The position numbers and the translations under genes are program-made. The notes beneath the pieces were generated by a model that saw only the letters and a program-made list of their open reading frames with translations, had not been told where the DNA came from and ran no database searches. From Thecamonas trahens ATCC 50062 (lineage: Eukaryota > Apusozoa > Apusomonadida > Apusomonadidae): 64,000 nt of DNA. Positions 19,794-29,708 of this stretch are shown one piece after another (positions within the stretch are counted from its first letter, which is position 1; each line of letters opens with the position of its first letter). The stretch is from the NCBI RefSeq assembly GCF_000142905.1, contig NW_013657667.1, forward strand, positions 242,831 through 306,830, read 5' to 3'.

Positions 19794-20150
19794 GTGCGAG
19801 TATCGTGCATGCGTACCCTACGCCAACCACGAACGCCTGACAATGCTCCCTTCGAGATTGTGTTTCAGATGCTCTGGGGCAGGTGTGCCCGTACGGTAAA
19901 CAGATAGAGATATATCGACGACGATCTCCGCTTGAGGATCGGATTCAGCCCCGACCGGGTCGGCCCGTGCCAGTGGCCGCTCAAGCGCCATGACCGGCTG
20001 TGACTGCTATCACGGCTTGACTCGAACTCCGAGGCATGGACTCGACAGGCGGCCCGGACCGTGGCTACAGCCAGAGCCAGCTTGAGCTGGAATTCTCTGG
20101 CGCCCCACGGTGGTAGTCACGGTGATTGTCCGTGGAGGGTGGAGAAGCTA

Positions 20151-20320
20151 AATGCGTAAAAATGTATACAAATCAATCATATTTTGCCGAATCTAATACT
20201 TTTATATATACCAAATTGCAATTACGCACATAATTCAAAATTTTTACATTAAATATAATATTATCAAGTATTTGCATTTTTGGTTTTATATAACTATATA
20301 GTTTGAAAACACCTTTCAGT
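20151..20320. other. AT-rich island in the 19794-20568 gap
   Basis: About 170 bases, nearly all A and T, with TATATATA near 20203 and many short A/T runs, inside a genome that is otherwise well above 60% GC. The flanking 19900-20110 is GC-rich with several short inverted words (for example CCCGACCGGGTCGG near 19951). It may be a small RNA or a 3' structure. No tRNA, snRNA or SRP signature was found. The island may be an origin, a nucleosome-free promoter for WDR27, a matrix-attachment type element or a scar of insertion. Confidence 0.6.
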
Positions 20321-20568
20321 TTTGACCGTGTTCAGAGCTTTAGCTCTCCCCTCGCCCGTCCATCGCCTCGTTCTTGCACGCTTCTTCTCTTTGCCTTACC
20401 AATAGCATGAGACCAGCTAGATCATTACACTTGCTACACATCCATTGCCTTATTTAGTTCGTTGCCGGTTCGGTGGACGTGTTAGGCGCGGCCGGGCCAC
20501 CCTTCTGAGCCAGCGGTTGGGCACATCGACAGACAGCGCGCTCGCGCCACACCTCACTCGCCTTGGCC

Positions 20569-23382
20569 ATGGCCGCTTCTTCTGCGCTCAGCTGCACTCC
20601 GGCACGCCCGCTGACCAACACGTCATTTGCGGCCACCTCGGAGCTGCTTGTGGCTGCAGACGCGCCCGACGGGGCGGCGTTGTATGCGTTAGGGGACCCT
20701 CAAGCGCCGCCGACCTGGTTGGCCCACGATGGCGCGCTCGCCGCGGGGTTTGCGCCGCCGGAGCTTTGCTCCGATCCCCGGCCCAATCCCACTATCATCA
20801 CAGCGTCGACAGACAGTCTTTGCTGGTGGTCAGCTGTTGTCCTTCGAGATCCAGACTCGGGCGCAGTAGTGGCGACGACGGCGTCGCTGATCGCAGAGAC
20901 CCCGCTTGGCCTCCCGGCGCTGCCGCACCCGCTGCCGCGCTCAGGCACGCTGGTGTGGGCGCCCGACGCTTCTCGCCTCGCTCTTGTCCTTGGTGCCACC
21001 ATATGTGTTTACAAGTTCCCAGACGCCGGCTTTGCCGGCGTGGCACTGGCCGCCGTCCTCGTTGGTAACGATGGCCCAGTCATCGACTGCGCGTTTGGCG
21101 CGTTCCCCGGCGCCGAACACCTGTTGTTCTCGGTCGCGCCTGCCGACGGTACATTCAAGGTGTGGAATCTTGAGACACGCGACTTTGAGTTTGTATCGCC
21201 GGTTCTGGACGCGTACGGTGTCGGCGATGCCGTCGCCTCGGCCGATTTAGCTTCCATCGCCTCGCTGGCAGATGCTGCCCTCGTCGCCATCGGCACGACT
21301 GCGGGGCACGTCCACCTCTACCGGTTCGAGCTGCCAAGGAGTGGCTCGCTTGAGCGCACTTCCTTTACCTCACTTCGCACTCTCTCGCTCTCATCGTTTG
21401 CCGGTCGCCTTGCCGAGGCCGGTGCCGTCGAAGCTGCCGAACGCGACCTGGCCACCAAGCCTGTTGTCATCTCCTCGCAGCCGCGTTGGAAGGTAGATCC
21501 CTCGTCGGCGCTTCCTGGCTTGACCGATATCCATGCCGAACGCGCAGCAGTGATTGAGCTGGCTCGCGCGGCTGAAGCCTCGCGATGGGCAAGCGCGGCC
21601 GATGGAGCTGACACGCTTCCAGTCCTGGCCATCCTCCCACTTGCCACGTCATTTCTCCTCTGTTCGCCGCGCTTGGTCTGCTCCCTTGATGCCCTCTCGT
21701 CGAGCCCCACTGTTGTGGCTGCCGTCGATGGTTTTCTGCTTCCGAATGCGCTCGCTGAGAGCGTGGCGAGCATGCCGCTTGCCGGCGCGTTTGCACTCGT
21801 TGGGCCAACGCCTCAACTCCTCGTCGGCGCGCTGGCCACACCGTCGGTGTCTGTTGTGCCGTTGCCTACGCTTGGGCTCCTTTCCTCTGAGAGCCTTGAT
21901 GCGCCGAGTGTGTTACAGCCGGAGCAAGTTGACCTTGCTCTCTTTGCTTCCCGACCCGAGCTGATGGGCTCGCTCCTTATCCCGCGTGGGCGGACCAAGC
22001 TCAAGGCGAGCAAGCCGGCGCGCGGCCGCGGGCGTAGTCGTGGACGTGGACGTGGACGCGGGCGCGGTCGCGGGCGTGGACAAGCTGTTGCTATGCCCAA
22101 GACCTCGGGATATGGCGTGACCCATGCCAAAGTCAAACTGTTTTCTGGCTCGAGTGCGCGACGGACAAAGGCGGCTGAGGCGGCTCGTGCCAAGGCCAAG
22201 CGAAAAGCCACTCCTGCGCGGAAGATCCGGGTCCAAGGCGAGACGCTTGCCAAACTCCGCGCTGACTCGGGGTACCACAGCCTTGCTGCTGCACACGATG
22301 ACATGGCGTGGGAAGCACAGGCCAAGAACAACCTGGCGCTGCCGCTCCATGCAAGCGCCATCACCTCACTCGAGTACGCACCGACTGGTAGCGTACTTGT
22401 CTCGGCCTCAGCTGACTGCACGGTGAAACTCACCAAGCTCCCGGTCTCCAAGTACAACGGCGCATCGGTGCTGGACGCAGTTGGACGGTACCCCATGGCG
22501 AGCGCAAGCCTCACGCCAGCCGGCCTCGCCACGCCGCTTGTTCTCGCTCGCTCGTCGCGCGAGCTTGCTCTCTGGGCTGGATCGCCGCTCTCCGGTGTGA
22601 CTGACCCGCTCGTTCGTGCTACGCCGGGCGATGCGCTCTCCGACGTCGGCCCGCACGCCACATGGACCAGCGCGCAGTTCTTTGGCTTTGCCGATGCCCG
22701 GCTTGTTCTCGCGGCTTCGGGTGCGACCGCCGCGCTGCTCCGGTACAAGGTTGAGTTGCCGAGCACAGCCAACCCGACACCGCGCGCAGACAGAGGTGCG
22801 ATGCGGGCTGTGGCATCAGTGGCACTCGATGCCCAAGGTATTGTCGGCCTTGCTGCTCACGCGCCTGCGCACAATGGTGTCGTTGAGCTGGCAGGCACCC
22901 ATGCGGTCCTCGCTGCGTCAGACAAGTCGCTCACCCTTGTCGACTGGGCAGCTGGCGGCGCAGTCGTGGCGAGTGGCCTGGCAGAGACTCGACGGACGAT
23001 CCAGACGTTGGCGCTCCCATCGTCTGGACTCGGTCTCCCGCAGCATCCTTGGCTCACCGCGGTGGCGTCGGCAGACTCGCGGATCGGGCTCTATGACCTG
23101 CGCACGCTTGGGCTGCCGTCGGCTGGACCGGTGCGGGTTGTTGAGGGCCATACCGCGCGGAAGATGGGTGTCGGCCTAGACTTTTCGCCATGCGGCCGCT
23201 ATCTGGCCTCGGGCTCGGAAGACAAGTGTGCGTACGTGTGGGACCTGCGCTCATCGGCCTCACCGCTCTCCAAGCTCCGCGGCCACGCGGATGTCGTCGC
23301 CGCTGTCGCCTTTAACCCTGTCCATCCGCAGCTCGCCACAGGCTCGTTTGATGGCCGGCTCCGGTTCTGGGTTGTTGCATGA
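20569..23382 (+). CDS. WDR27: WD40-repeat protein, WDR27-like
   Basis: Single exon, 937 residues from the ATG at 20569 (the upstream in-frame codon is TTG). Two blocks of WD40 blades flank a basic linker. N-terminal blades include WAPDASRLALVLGATICVYK and TFKVWNLETRDFEF. The linker has an RG-repeat (bases 22021-22080) and lysine-rich stretches that look like a nuclear signal. The C-terminal blades end in LASGSEDKCAYVWDLRSS and AFNPVHPQLATGSFDGRLRFW. The final two blades resemble the C-terminus of WDR27, and the overall size fits that family. The role of WDR27 is poorly defined even in animals. The stop lies only 8 bases from the convergent cytohesin stop. Confidence 0.75.
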   Translation: MAASSALSCTPARPLTNTSFAATSELLVAADAPDGAALYALGDPQAPPTWLAHDGALAAGFAPPELCSDPRPNPTIITASTDSLCWWSAVVLRDPDSGAVVATTASLIAETPLGLPALPHPLPRSGTLVWAPDASRLALVLGATICVYKFPDAGFAGVALAAVLVGNDGPVIDCAFGAFPGAEHLLFSVAPADGTFKVWNLETRDFEFVSPVLDAYGVGDAVASADLASIASLADAALVAIGTTAGHVHLYRFELPRSGSLERTSFTSLRTLSLSSFAGRLAEAGAVEAAERDLATKPVVISSQPRWKVDPSSALPGLTDIHAERAAVIELARAAEASRWASAADGADTLPVLAILPLATSFLLCSPRLVCSLDALSSSPTVVAAVDGFLLPNALAESVASMPLAGAFALVGPTPQLLVGALATPSVSVVPLPTLGLLSSESLDAPSVLQPEQVDLALFASRPELMGSLLIPRGRTKLKASKPARGRGRSRGRGRGRGRGRGRGQAVAMPKTSGYGVTHAKVKLFSGSSARRTKAAEAARAKAKRKATPARKIRVQGETLAKLRADSGYHSLAAAHDDMAWEAQAKNNLALPLHASAITSLEYAPTGSVLVSASADCTVKLTKLPVSKYNGASVLDAVGRYPMASASLTPAGLATPLVLARSSRELALWAGSPLSGVTDPLVRATPGDALSDVGPHATWTSAQFFGFADARLVLAASGATAALLRYKVELPSTANPTPRADRGAMRAVASVALDAQGIVGLAAHAPAHNGVVELAGTHAVLAASDKSLTLVDWAAGGAVVASGLAETRRTIQTLALPSSGLGLPQHPWLTAVASADSRIGLYDLRTLGLPSAGPVRVVEGHTARKMGVGLDFSPCGRYLASGSEDKCAYVWDLRSSASPLSKLRGHADVVAAVAFNPVHPQLATGSFDGRLRFWVVA

Positions 23383-23390
23383 GCTGCCGT

Positions 23391-25157
23391 TTACACCTTG
23401 CCTTTGTTCTTGCTCTTGCTCTTGTTCTTGTTCTTATCTTTCGTCTTGGCCTTTGACTTGGCCTTTGTCTTGGACTCGGACTCGGGCTCCGGCGTAGGCT
23501 CAGGCGTAGGCTCAACTGTGGGTCCGATATCAGCGCTGGGTTCAGACGTGACCTGGTCGACCACGCCGTTCTTTGGCTTGTTCTTCCTCTTGGCCTTCCC
23601 CCTGGACTTCCCTTTGTCCTTTTCCTTGCTCTTGGATTTGGGCTGTACCTTGGCGTCGGGTGCGGCCTCGACACCTGTGCCAGAATCCTCCCTCCTCAAA
23701 CCAACCGCATTGTTGGCAGCGTTCTTGTCCTCCCCCCCGGCCTTGGCCTTGTCGCCCATCTTCTGCTCGGGCTCGGGTCCGGGCCCGGACTCATCGTTGC
23801 GGGCCTCGTCGACCATGGCGGCAAACTCGTCGTTGTGCATTTCCGAGGCTGCGCGGCGGCGGAGCATGACAGTGCTAGCGCCCTTCTTGCCACCACCAAA
23901 GGCAGCAATCTCTTCGGTGAGGGCAAGGCGCTTAGAGCGAAGGAGCTCATAAAACGGATCACGAATGATGTGGGTTTGGATAGCGGCGATCCACTCGTCG
24001 CGCTCGGCTGTCGACGCGGCCTCGAGCACAAACTTGTCGTGGTTCGACTCTGCCACGGTGGAGCGGGAAAACTTGGCAGCCTTGAATGCGCCGTCGGGAT
24101 GGGTCAGCTCCCACGTTGTTGGCCCGGTGATGTTCGTTTGCAGGTTCTCCAGCGGGACGATGCCCTTGGGTACGGCGTCGCCTTCCTTGCGAAAGTAGTA
24201 GAGGCACGAGCCGGAGAGGAGAAACCAGCGCTTCTTCCAGGTCTTGATCCTCCCGCCCTGCTTTCGCAGTAAGCCGGTCTTGTCTGGGTTGTCAAACGCC
24301 GACGGCTCGCAGTCGGGGTCCATCTTGATTTCGTTGTTGACAATCGACGAGTAGAGCGCCTCCAACAGGTTGTGGTCGATGTCGTTGCCGTTGTCGATGC
24401 CGCGGGTGGTGGCGAAGAACTGGTCGAGCGTCATCTTGTTTTTCACCCCTGGGTTGTGAGCGTCGGTGTTGAGCATGATGAGCGCAAAGCAGAGGACGTA
24501 CACCGTGTCGCCCGACGAGAACGTCTCCGGATTGTCGGCGTGGTACTTGCGCGCAAACGCCTCCATCATGCGGTCGATCTTCTGAGCCTCGCCCGGCAGC
24601 CGGAACGAGGCCAGAAACGCTCGCAGCGCTGTGTCAATGTCCTTACCAGCCATGTCAAACGAGTTGACAAAGGCGTCGAGGACCGCAAGGTTGAACTCGT
24701 CCGGCGAGCCGAGATACTCGCCGATCATGGTCTTGTACAGGCCTTCGGTATTTCGCAGGTGCGCCGCAACCGCCTCGGGCTTGTGCGGCAGTAGACCAGC
24801 CTCTTCCCAGTACTGCATCCCATGCTTGGGCTTTTTGTTGAACTTCTTCACGCCAATAGCCAGCCGCTTGCGTGCGAGCTCGGCAGCCTCGGCTTCGGCT
24901 CGCTGTGCCTTGCTCATGCCCTTGAATGCCGACATTGCCGCGCGCGCCTCGGCCGCCGCGCGCGCCTCGGCCAGGTAGTCCTCAAACGTCCGCTCGGCCT
25001 CCATAATGTCAACCTCAAATGTCTTTCCCAGCGTGGCTAGCTCGTGGCCAATGCCTGCGTCGAGGTCGGCATACGTGCTGGTGGCAACGCATGCGATGTG
25101 CGCCTGCCGGTCGCTGACACGCGCGACCCAGCACCGTGTCGGCCGCCGCTGCAGCAT
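23391..25157 (-). CDS. cytohesin-type ARF guanine-nucleotide exchange factor (Sec7-PH)
   Basis: Single exon, 588 residues. The first 80 residues are helical and Ala/Glu-rich. A complete Sec7 domain follows (about residues 95-285). It contains the glutamic finger in FRLPGEAQKIDR (about residue 190) and the conserved CFALIMLNTDAHNPGVKNKM. A PH domain starts at KTGLLRKQGGRIKTWKKRWF (about residue 293) and ends near residue 400 with the C-terminal helix ERDEWIAAIQTHI. The phosphoinositide-binding Lys/Arg pattern of cytohesin PH domains is visible. A C-terminal polybasic helix and then about 130 residues of Lys/Glu/Ser low complexity complete it. Activates ARF GTPases at membranes rich in PIP2/PIP3. 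It lacks the long N- and C-terminal domains of BIG/GBF-type GEFs. Confidence 0.95.
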   Translation of the reverse strand: MLQRRPTRCWVARVSDRQAHIACVATSTYADLDAGIGHELATLGKTFEVDIMEAERTFEDYLAEARAAAEARAAMSAFKGMSKAQRAEAEAAELARKRLAIGVKKFNKKPKHGMQYWEEAGLLPHKPEAVAAHLRNTEGLYKTMIGEYLGSPDEFNLAVLDAFVNSFDMAGKDIDTALRAFLASFRLPGEAQKIDRMMEAFARKYHADNPETFSSGDTVYVLCFALIMLNTDAHNPGVKNKMTLDQFFATTRGIDNGNDIDHNLLEALYSSIVNNEIKMDPDCEPSAFDNPDKTGLLRKQGGRIKTWKKRWFLLSGSCLYYFRKEGDAVPKGIVPLENLQTNITGPTTWELTHPDGAFKAAKFSRSTVAESNHDKFVLEAASTAERDEWIAAIQTHIIRDPFYELLRSKRLALTEEIAAFGGGKKGASTVMLRRRAASEMHNDEFAAMVDEARNDESGPGPEPEQKMGDKAKAGGEDKNAANNAVGLRREDSGTGVEAAPDAKVQPKSKSKEKDKGKSRGKAKRKNKPKNGVVDQVTSEPSADIGPTVEPTPEPTPEPESESKTKAKSKAKTKDKNKNKSKSKNKGKV

Positions 25158-25380
25158 GTCTACGCACTCTTCCCGCCCTTTCTTCTTGCTACAAAGCCGG
25201 CGAGTGGAGCTAGGAACTGGGCTAGCAAGCGGGAGTGACGTGGGTGGTGTAGGTCGTGGTGTGGCGCCGGGAAGGGGGGGCTTTCGTCTCCGCTTGTGTC
25301 AGGTGCCTGTTCCAGCGAACTATTGATATGCTGCTGCCCATCCATGACTGCGCAGCAGTTGATGCAAGCTGACTTTGACT

Positions 25381-26628
25381 TTATCCCTCTGCATCCTGCC
25401 GCTCGGCAGCAGCAGCAACTTCCCGATAAGATGGCGGTGGAGAGAGTGGTCTGGCATGGGGTTGTTGGGACTCGCGCTCAGGGTGAGGCTGTGGATCGCC
25501 GTACGCTGGAAGGAGAGCGGGCAGCGGCGGCGGTGGCGACGGACCTGCGCGCTGCGCTGCTTGGGCACGAAGCCTGCGTGCGGTGCTAATTCGCGGATCG
25601 GCCATACCAGTCACTGCTACCGCCAAGTCGATGATGGCGTTGCATCGCCGTGAGGGGATGCAGAGGTTCTCGAGTGCGGCTCTTCCTTGGCGCGAGAGTG
25701 CATTACGCGCGGTATCCTGATCTAGCTCGACAGTTTCGAGGACTCGACAGCCACGGCAGAGCGCAAGGACAATGGCATCGCTCATTGGCGTCGAGCATGC
25801 CCGCACTATCATTAACCGCGGGAAGCCGCTCAGCGTGAGCAGGCCAGCCTCGCTCAGTGCCGGGCAGCCAGAGACATCGATCTCGTTGAGGAGCGGTGAG
25901 CCTTCAACCAGCGCCGCTATGGCGCTGTCGGTCACGCACCGAGACTGAGGACTGCAGAAGACACGTAGGAGCGGCTGGGTCTGGCACCACGCCTCCAAAG
26001 CGGGTGCTGAGACTTGCTCCAGTACCCCGGTCCTTAGCGACGTGAGATGCAAACGGCTCAACGCGCTGAGCGCTACGTCGGACATCACAGATGGCGGACA
26101 GGCTGTCACGTCTAGCTCGCGCAGGTCAGCCCAGCCTCCGAGCACCTGCACAATCGCCGGACGCACCGCGCCGCCGCCGATCGCGAGCCGCACCAGCCCA
26201 GGAATCCGACCGAGGAAGCCAGCAGCGCGAGGAGTGAGCGCAGGGCAATCGACTAGATCCAGCTCCCGCAGGGCGTAGCCGTCACGATCAACTAGCATCC
26301 GCACCAGACTCAGCAACGCGGTGTCACTCAGCTGGCTGCATCCGCGGAGCGAGAGGATGCGCGCGTCGCGCGGGAAGGCCGCGGTCATGGCCGCCATGCC
26401 GTCGTCGCTCAGATTCGCTCCAGCCGCTCCGGCGTCGACCTTGCGCACCCGCATCAGCGAAGGATACGGCTTCCATGGAATGGCGGCAAGCTCGCGGGCG
26501 TTGTGACTCTTGATGGCAGCCATGTGCTCAACAAACGCGAGCGGGCTGGTGACCGTGAGCACGCCGGCGTCGTCGAGCGGAACCGGGCCGGCAGCCCGCC
26601 GGCGCCGCTTAGAAGCGAGTCCACCCAT
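25381..26628 (-). CDS. leucine-rich-repeat protein (AMN1/FBXL-like), probably myristoylated
   Basis: Single exon, 415 residues. The N-terminus MGGLASKRRRR has Gly2, Ser6 and a following basic cluster, which fits the N-myristoylation consensus plus a polybasic membrane switch. The central part (about residues 80-330) consists of cysteine-containing LRRs of the AMN1/FBXL type, such as ILSLRGCSQLSDTALLSLV, LRELDLVDCPALTPRAA and LNEIDVSGCPALSEAGLL. No F-box was seen. The C-terminal 60 residues are Pro-rich and contain PPSY, a PPxY motif that binds WW domains. I infer a membrane-attached adaptor, perhaps recruiting a Nedd4-type ligase. The name and function are uncertain. Confidence 0.78.
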   Translation of the reverse strand: MGGLASKRRRRAAGPVPLDDAGVLTVTSPLAFVEHMAAIKSHNARELAAIPWKPYPSLMRVRKVDAGAAGANLSDDGMAAMTAAFPRDARILSLRGCSQLSDTALLSLVRMLVDRDGYALRELDLVDCPALTPRAAGFLGRIPGLVRLAIGGGAVRPAIVQVLGGWADLRELDVTACPPSVMSDVALSALSRLHLTSLRTGVLEQVSAPALEAWCQTQPLLRVFCSPQSRCVTDSAIAALVEGSPLLNEIDVSGCPALSEAGLLTLSGFPRLMIVRACSTPMSDAIVLALCRGCRVLETVELDQDTARNALSRQGRAALENLCIPSRRCNAIIDLAVAVTGMADPRISTARRLRAQAAQRAGPSPPPPLPALLPAYGDPQPHPERESQQPHARPLSPPPSYREVAAAAERQDAEG

Positions 26629-26962
26629 GATGCCGCCACTACTTGCAGAAAGACTAAAGAGTGGAGGTCGTTGCCGACGGAACTAGGCTCGCCACCTCGA
26701 GGATCAACGCTTTCTTAAAGCCCCCGCATCCTGGAGTTGATTGCTTCTCGGTACCGCGGCCGAGTTCGGAAACGGAAACCAAAGCAAAAGTGCCAGAAAT
26801 TGGAAGCGCCCGGCTGCTCCACCACCGCCTTGCGCTTGCTTTGCCAAGTCGCCAACCAGCACGCGAGGGGGAGGGGGGGGGGGAGGCCGCATTCGGGGGA
26901 AGCCGGACAGCAGTCGAGAGGCTTTGGCCGAGAGCACCGATAGCCCTCTCCCCCTCTCTGCC
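26629..26962. promoter_or_regulatory. divergent promoter region of LRR and Ena/VASP genes
   Basis: 334 bases between two divergent ATGs. A G11-type run lies near 26873-26882 and a pyrimidine tract (CCCTCTCCCCCTCTCTG) sits directly before the VASP start. Nothing else was recognised. Confidence 0.5.
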
Positions 26963-28172
26963 ATGTCCGAGTCTGTTATCGGGCAGGCTTCCGCCCAGGT
27001 CTTCAAGCACAATGCCACGTCTGGCGCGTGGGACCCTGTGTCGCAGGTACGTCTTGCCGGCCCCCTCGGACCACGTGCCGAGCCGCGGCTCGATTTTTCG
27101 TGAGAACTGCTGTTGTTGCCTGAGCCGCCTGCAGGACAGCCGGTGGTGGGGCCAGCCAAGGTGTGCCGCAGGCATGGGCTTGCTACGAGTATATACATGG
27201 CGAGCGGTGGTGGTGGTGGTGCTGGAGGGCTTGTGCTCGTGTAGCATGTCGCGATTGGAAGGGTTGGGAGGAGGGCGTGACGGCGGAGCCTGTGCGTGTG
27301 TTGTAGTTTCTTGTTTGCAAATCAGTGGGAGGCGACACAGGCAGAGCTCACAACGAGAGTGGTGACCGAGGTAGTCTGTGGCACGCATCGGGTACTACCA
27401 TGACACGGCAGCAAACACGTACCGGATGGTCGGGTACGATGGCGAGCAGAAGCTGGTCATCCACGTCGCGTTCACCAAGGCGATCTCGTACGAGAAGGCG
27501 TCGGACAACTTCCACAACTTTACAGCCGACGATGTGACGTACGGGCTCAACTTTGCGGACACAGCCGAGGCCGGCTCTTTTGCCGGCACCATTGTAGATT
27601 CGATCAACAAGCTCAAGAATCCGGCACCGCCTGCCGGAGGCGGTGGGCCGCCGCCACCGCCGCCTGGCCCGCCGCCGGGCGGCGCGGTTCCGCAGAAGCG
27701 CTCGGCGCCGTCGGGTGGAGGCGGCGGAGGCGGCGGGCGCGGTGGCCTGCTCGACGCCATCCGCAAGGGCAAGTCGCTGAAGAAGACGACGACCCGCGAG
27801 CCGCCTGCGCCTGGTAAGGCTGCAGCCCCGTCGCCGTCGGGCGGCGGTGGCGGCGGCATGTTTGGCGAGCTGCAGAACCGGCTCAAGAAGCGCGCGTCCA
27901 AGAGTGACGTGACCGCCTCGTCGCCGCGTGGCGGCTCGTCGCCTCGCGGCGGCTCGTCGGGTGCGCCATCGCCGCGGGCGCCGTCGCCCAAGACATCGTC
28001 GCCCAAGCCGGCGACGACGTCGTCGAGCTCGTCGAGCTCGTCGGGCGCGTCGGGCAACAACGGCGACCTCATTGCGCAGTTCCGCGCCGAGCTGGAGGCT
28101 ATGAAGGCCGAGATCCTGGCCGAGGTTGAGAAGGCGAAGAACGATATCATTTCCGCTATCAACCGCCGCTGA
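26963..28172 (+). CDS. Ena/VASP actin-regulatory protein
   Basis: Exons 26963-27046 and 27375-28172 with a 328-base GTACGT...TAG intron, phase 0; 293 residues. The EVH1 domain covers about residues 1-105 and contains SVARIGYYHDTAANTYRMVG and a GLNFAD motif; it would bind FPPPP-type ligands. A glycine-flanked proline stretch (about 27648-27690) is the profilin-binding region. GLLDAIRKGKSLKK looks like the WH2/EVH2 G-actin site and FGELQNRLKKR like the F-actin site. The C-terminal 35 residues, from LIAQFRAELEAMKAEILAEV, form the tetramerisation coiled coil. All Ena/VASP parts are present in the right order in a protein shorter than human VASP. Promotes actin filament elongation in filopodia. 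Confidence 0.93.
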
Positions 28173-28226
28173 GCGCCGCTCTCTCCCGCTGTGATAAACT
28201 CGTTTGCCTTCCTTGCCCACAGCGTG

Positions 28227-28691
28227 CTACGCCACCCGCGGCCGCTTGTTGGAAGCCAGCAGCTCACCGTACATGCGCCTCCGCCGCCGATTCGACTCGG
28301 CCGGCGCTGAGCACGCCAGCCACCTACCGTCACCCCACGCCGCCTTCGCCAGGAGCGGATGCAGTGGCGGCGGCGGCGGCCGCGAGACCGTGGCAAACGC
28401 CGCGCCCGTCGCCACCATGACCGGCACGTCTGTCGGCCGCACCTCGAGGTGCGCCACCCGGCCCTTGCTTCCGTACGCTAGCGCCAGGATGTGTTTGTTG
28501 GCCCGCGCATCGCCGCCCACAGCCTTGCGCAGATACCGCAGTGCCTTGCGCCCCTCGCGGGCTTGCGGCCCGGCCTCGCCACCTGCCCGTGCCCGCGCCC
28601 GCACCCGCTGCACCGCATACATCCGCGCCCGGGCGTCAAACAGCCCCACCGCTGCTCGCAGCAGCGACCGATACAGCCCGCACCCGGACAT
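28227..28691 (-). CDS. LYR-motif protein, probably mitochondrial
   Basis: Single exon, 154 residues from the ATG at 28691 (the codon five residues upstream in frame is TTG). The N-terminus reads GLYRSLLRAAVGLFD followed by an arginine-rich helix (YAVQRVRARARAGGEA). This is the LYR/Complex1_LYR pattern of leucine-tyrosine-arginine plus a downstream basic helix. A second helix (KALRYLRKAVGGDARANKH) continues the fold. The C-terminal half is Pro-rich and basic. LYR proteins bind acyl carrier protein and help assemble Fe-S clusters or respiratory complexes. The exact member cannot be named. It is divergent from COMMD6, with 267 bases between the starts. Confidence 0.55.
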   Translation of the reverse strand: MSGCGLYRSLLRAAVGLFDARARMYAVQRVRARARAGGEAGPQAREGRKALRYLRKAVGGDARANKHILALAYGSKGRVAHLEVRPTDVPVMVATGAAFATVSRPPPPPLHPLLAKAAWGDGRWLACSAPAESNRRRRRMYGELLASNKRPRVA

Positions 28692-28958
28692 TCTCCGTCG
28701 CAACCGCTACTACTTGTCGGGGCAAGTTTGAGTCCGGAAGTGGTGTGTGTGTGCTTGTGGCGGCATCTCGACGTGGCGTCGGGCCACACGGTGGCCACTC
28801 CCCCTCTCCCCGCCTCACTCCCCGCGCCACCATTACCCCCCTCACTCCACCCCACCCCCCTCCCTCCGCTCGCCCCTCCCCGCTACGGCCACCCACCCAC
28901 CCACCACCGTCACCTTCTTTCTCTCTCTCCCTGCCTCCCCCACGCAAGCACCCACAGC

Positions 28959-29708
28959 ATGGCCTTCCTTCAGCAGGTGCCCGAGGGTAAGTCACGCCAG
29001 GCAAGGAAGCAGCCCCTCCCCTCCTCATTCCCCCCATCACACTCACTCCTCCTCCCCGTCATCCGATAGGCTTTGTCCCCGCCTGTGACGTCCTCAACGA
29101 GTTCCCCGTCCTCTACGTCGAGCAGCTGGTAAGCCCTTTCCCCTCCCTCCCCCCCCCCCGCCCCCCTTCCACCATCCTCACCCTTTCATCTTGCATAGAC
29201 CACCGAGGTTGTCCGCTACCTCCGTTACAACGCAGGCGTGGTCTCGGCCAAAAAGTACCACGATGCCCTGCGCGCCGAAGGCGTGGACATTGCGGTCGAC
29301 GAGTGCCAGCATGCCATCAACGCCATGATCTACCTCATGACCGGAGTCATCAAGGCCCGCCTCAAGCCCAACAAGTTTGGCCAGGCCCTCCTCATGTTTA
29401 CCGGCCTCATCAAGTCGGTCATCACGGTCATCGTCAAGGTCTGGGCCGAGCAGGCCGAGGTCCTCCTCACCGACGCCACCGCCAAGGAGATCCACGTCGG
29501 CGAGCTGCTCTCCCTCGACTGGAAGGTCGGCGTCTCGGTTGCCTCCTCTACCTGCTCCTCGCTCAACACCCCGTTCGTTACTCTCCTTGTCCGAGTCGCC
29601 GACGCCGACGGTGTCATCACCTCGCGCGCCTGCGAGCTCTCCATCGCCCAGTTCATGGACGTGGCCCAGAACTTTGAGGACATCGCCGAGCTCATGAAGA
29701 CTGCCTAG
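28959..29708 (+). CDS. COMMD6: COMM-domain protein, COMMD6-like
   Basis: Three exons, 28959-28986, 29070-29128 and 29199-29708, with introns of 83 and 70 bases (donors GTAAGT and GTAAGC); 198 residues. The N-terminal helical (HN) domain spans roughly residues 10-125. The COMM domain starts near residue 127 at LLSLDWKVGVSVASSTCSSL and ends in FMDVAQNFEDIAELMKTA. The DWK-G-SS-C pattern and the ending are closest to COMMD6 as I remember it. Vertebrate COMMD6 often lacks the HN domain; here it is intact. It forms part of the ten-member Commander complex for endosomal recycling. The extremely short first exon and two small introns are noteworthy. The first intron contains a C/T-rich tract. Confidence 0.85.

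Noticed and set aside
19900-20110. Possible tRNA, snRNA or SRP RNA
   Set aside because: Palindromic words exist, but no T-arm/anticodon arrangement and no snRNA or SRP core motif could be found on either strand.
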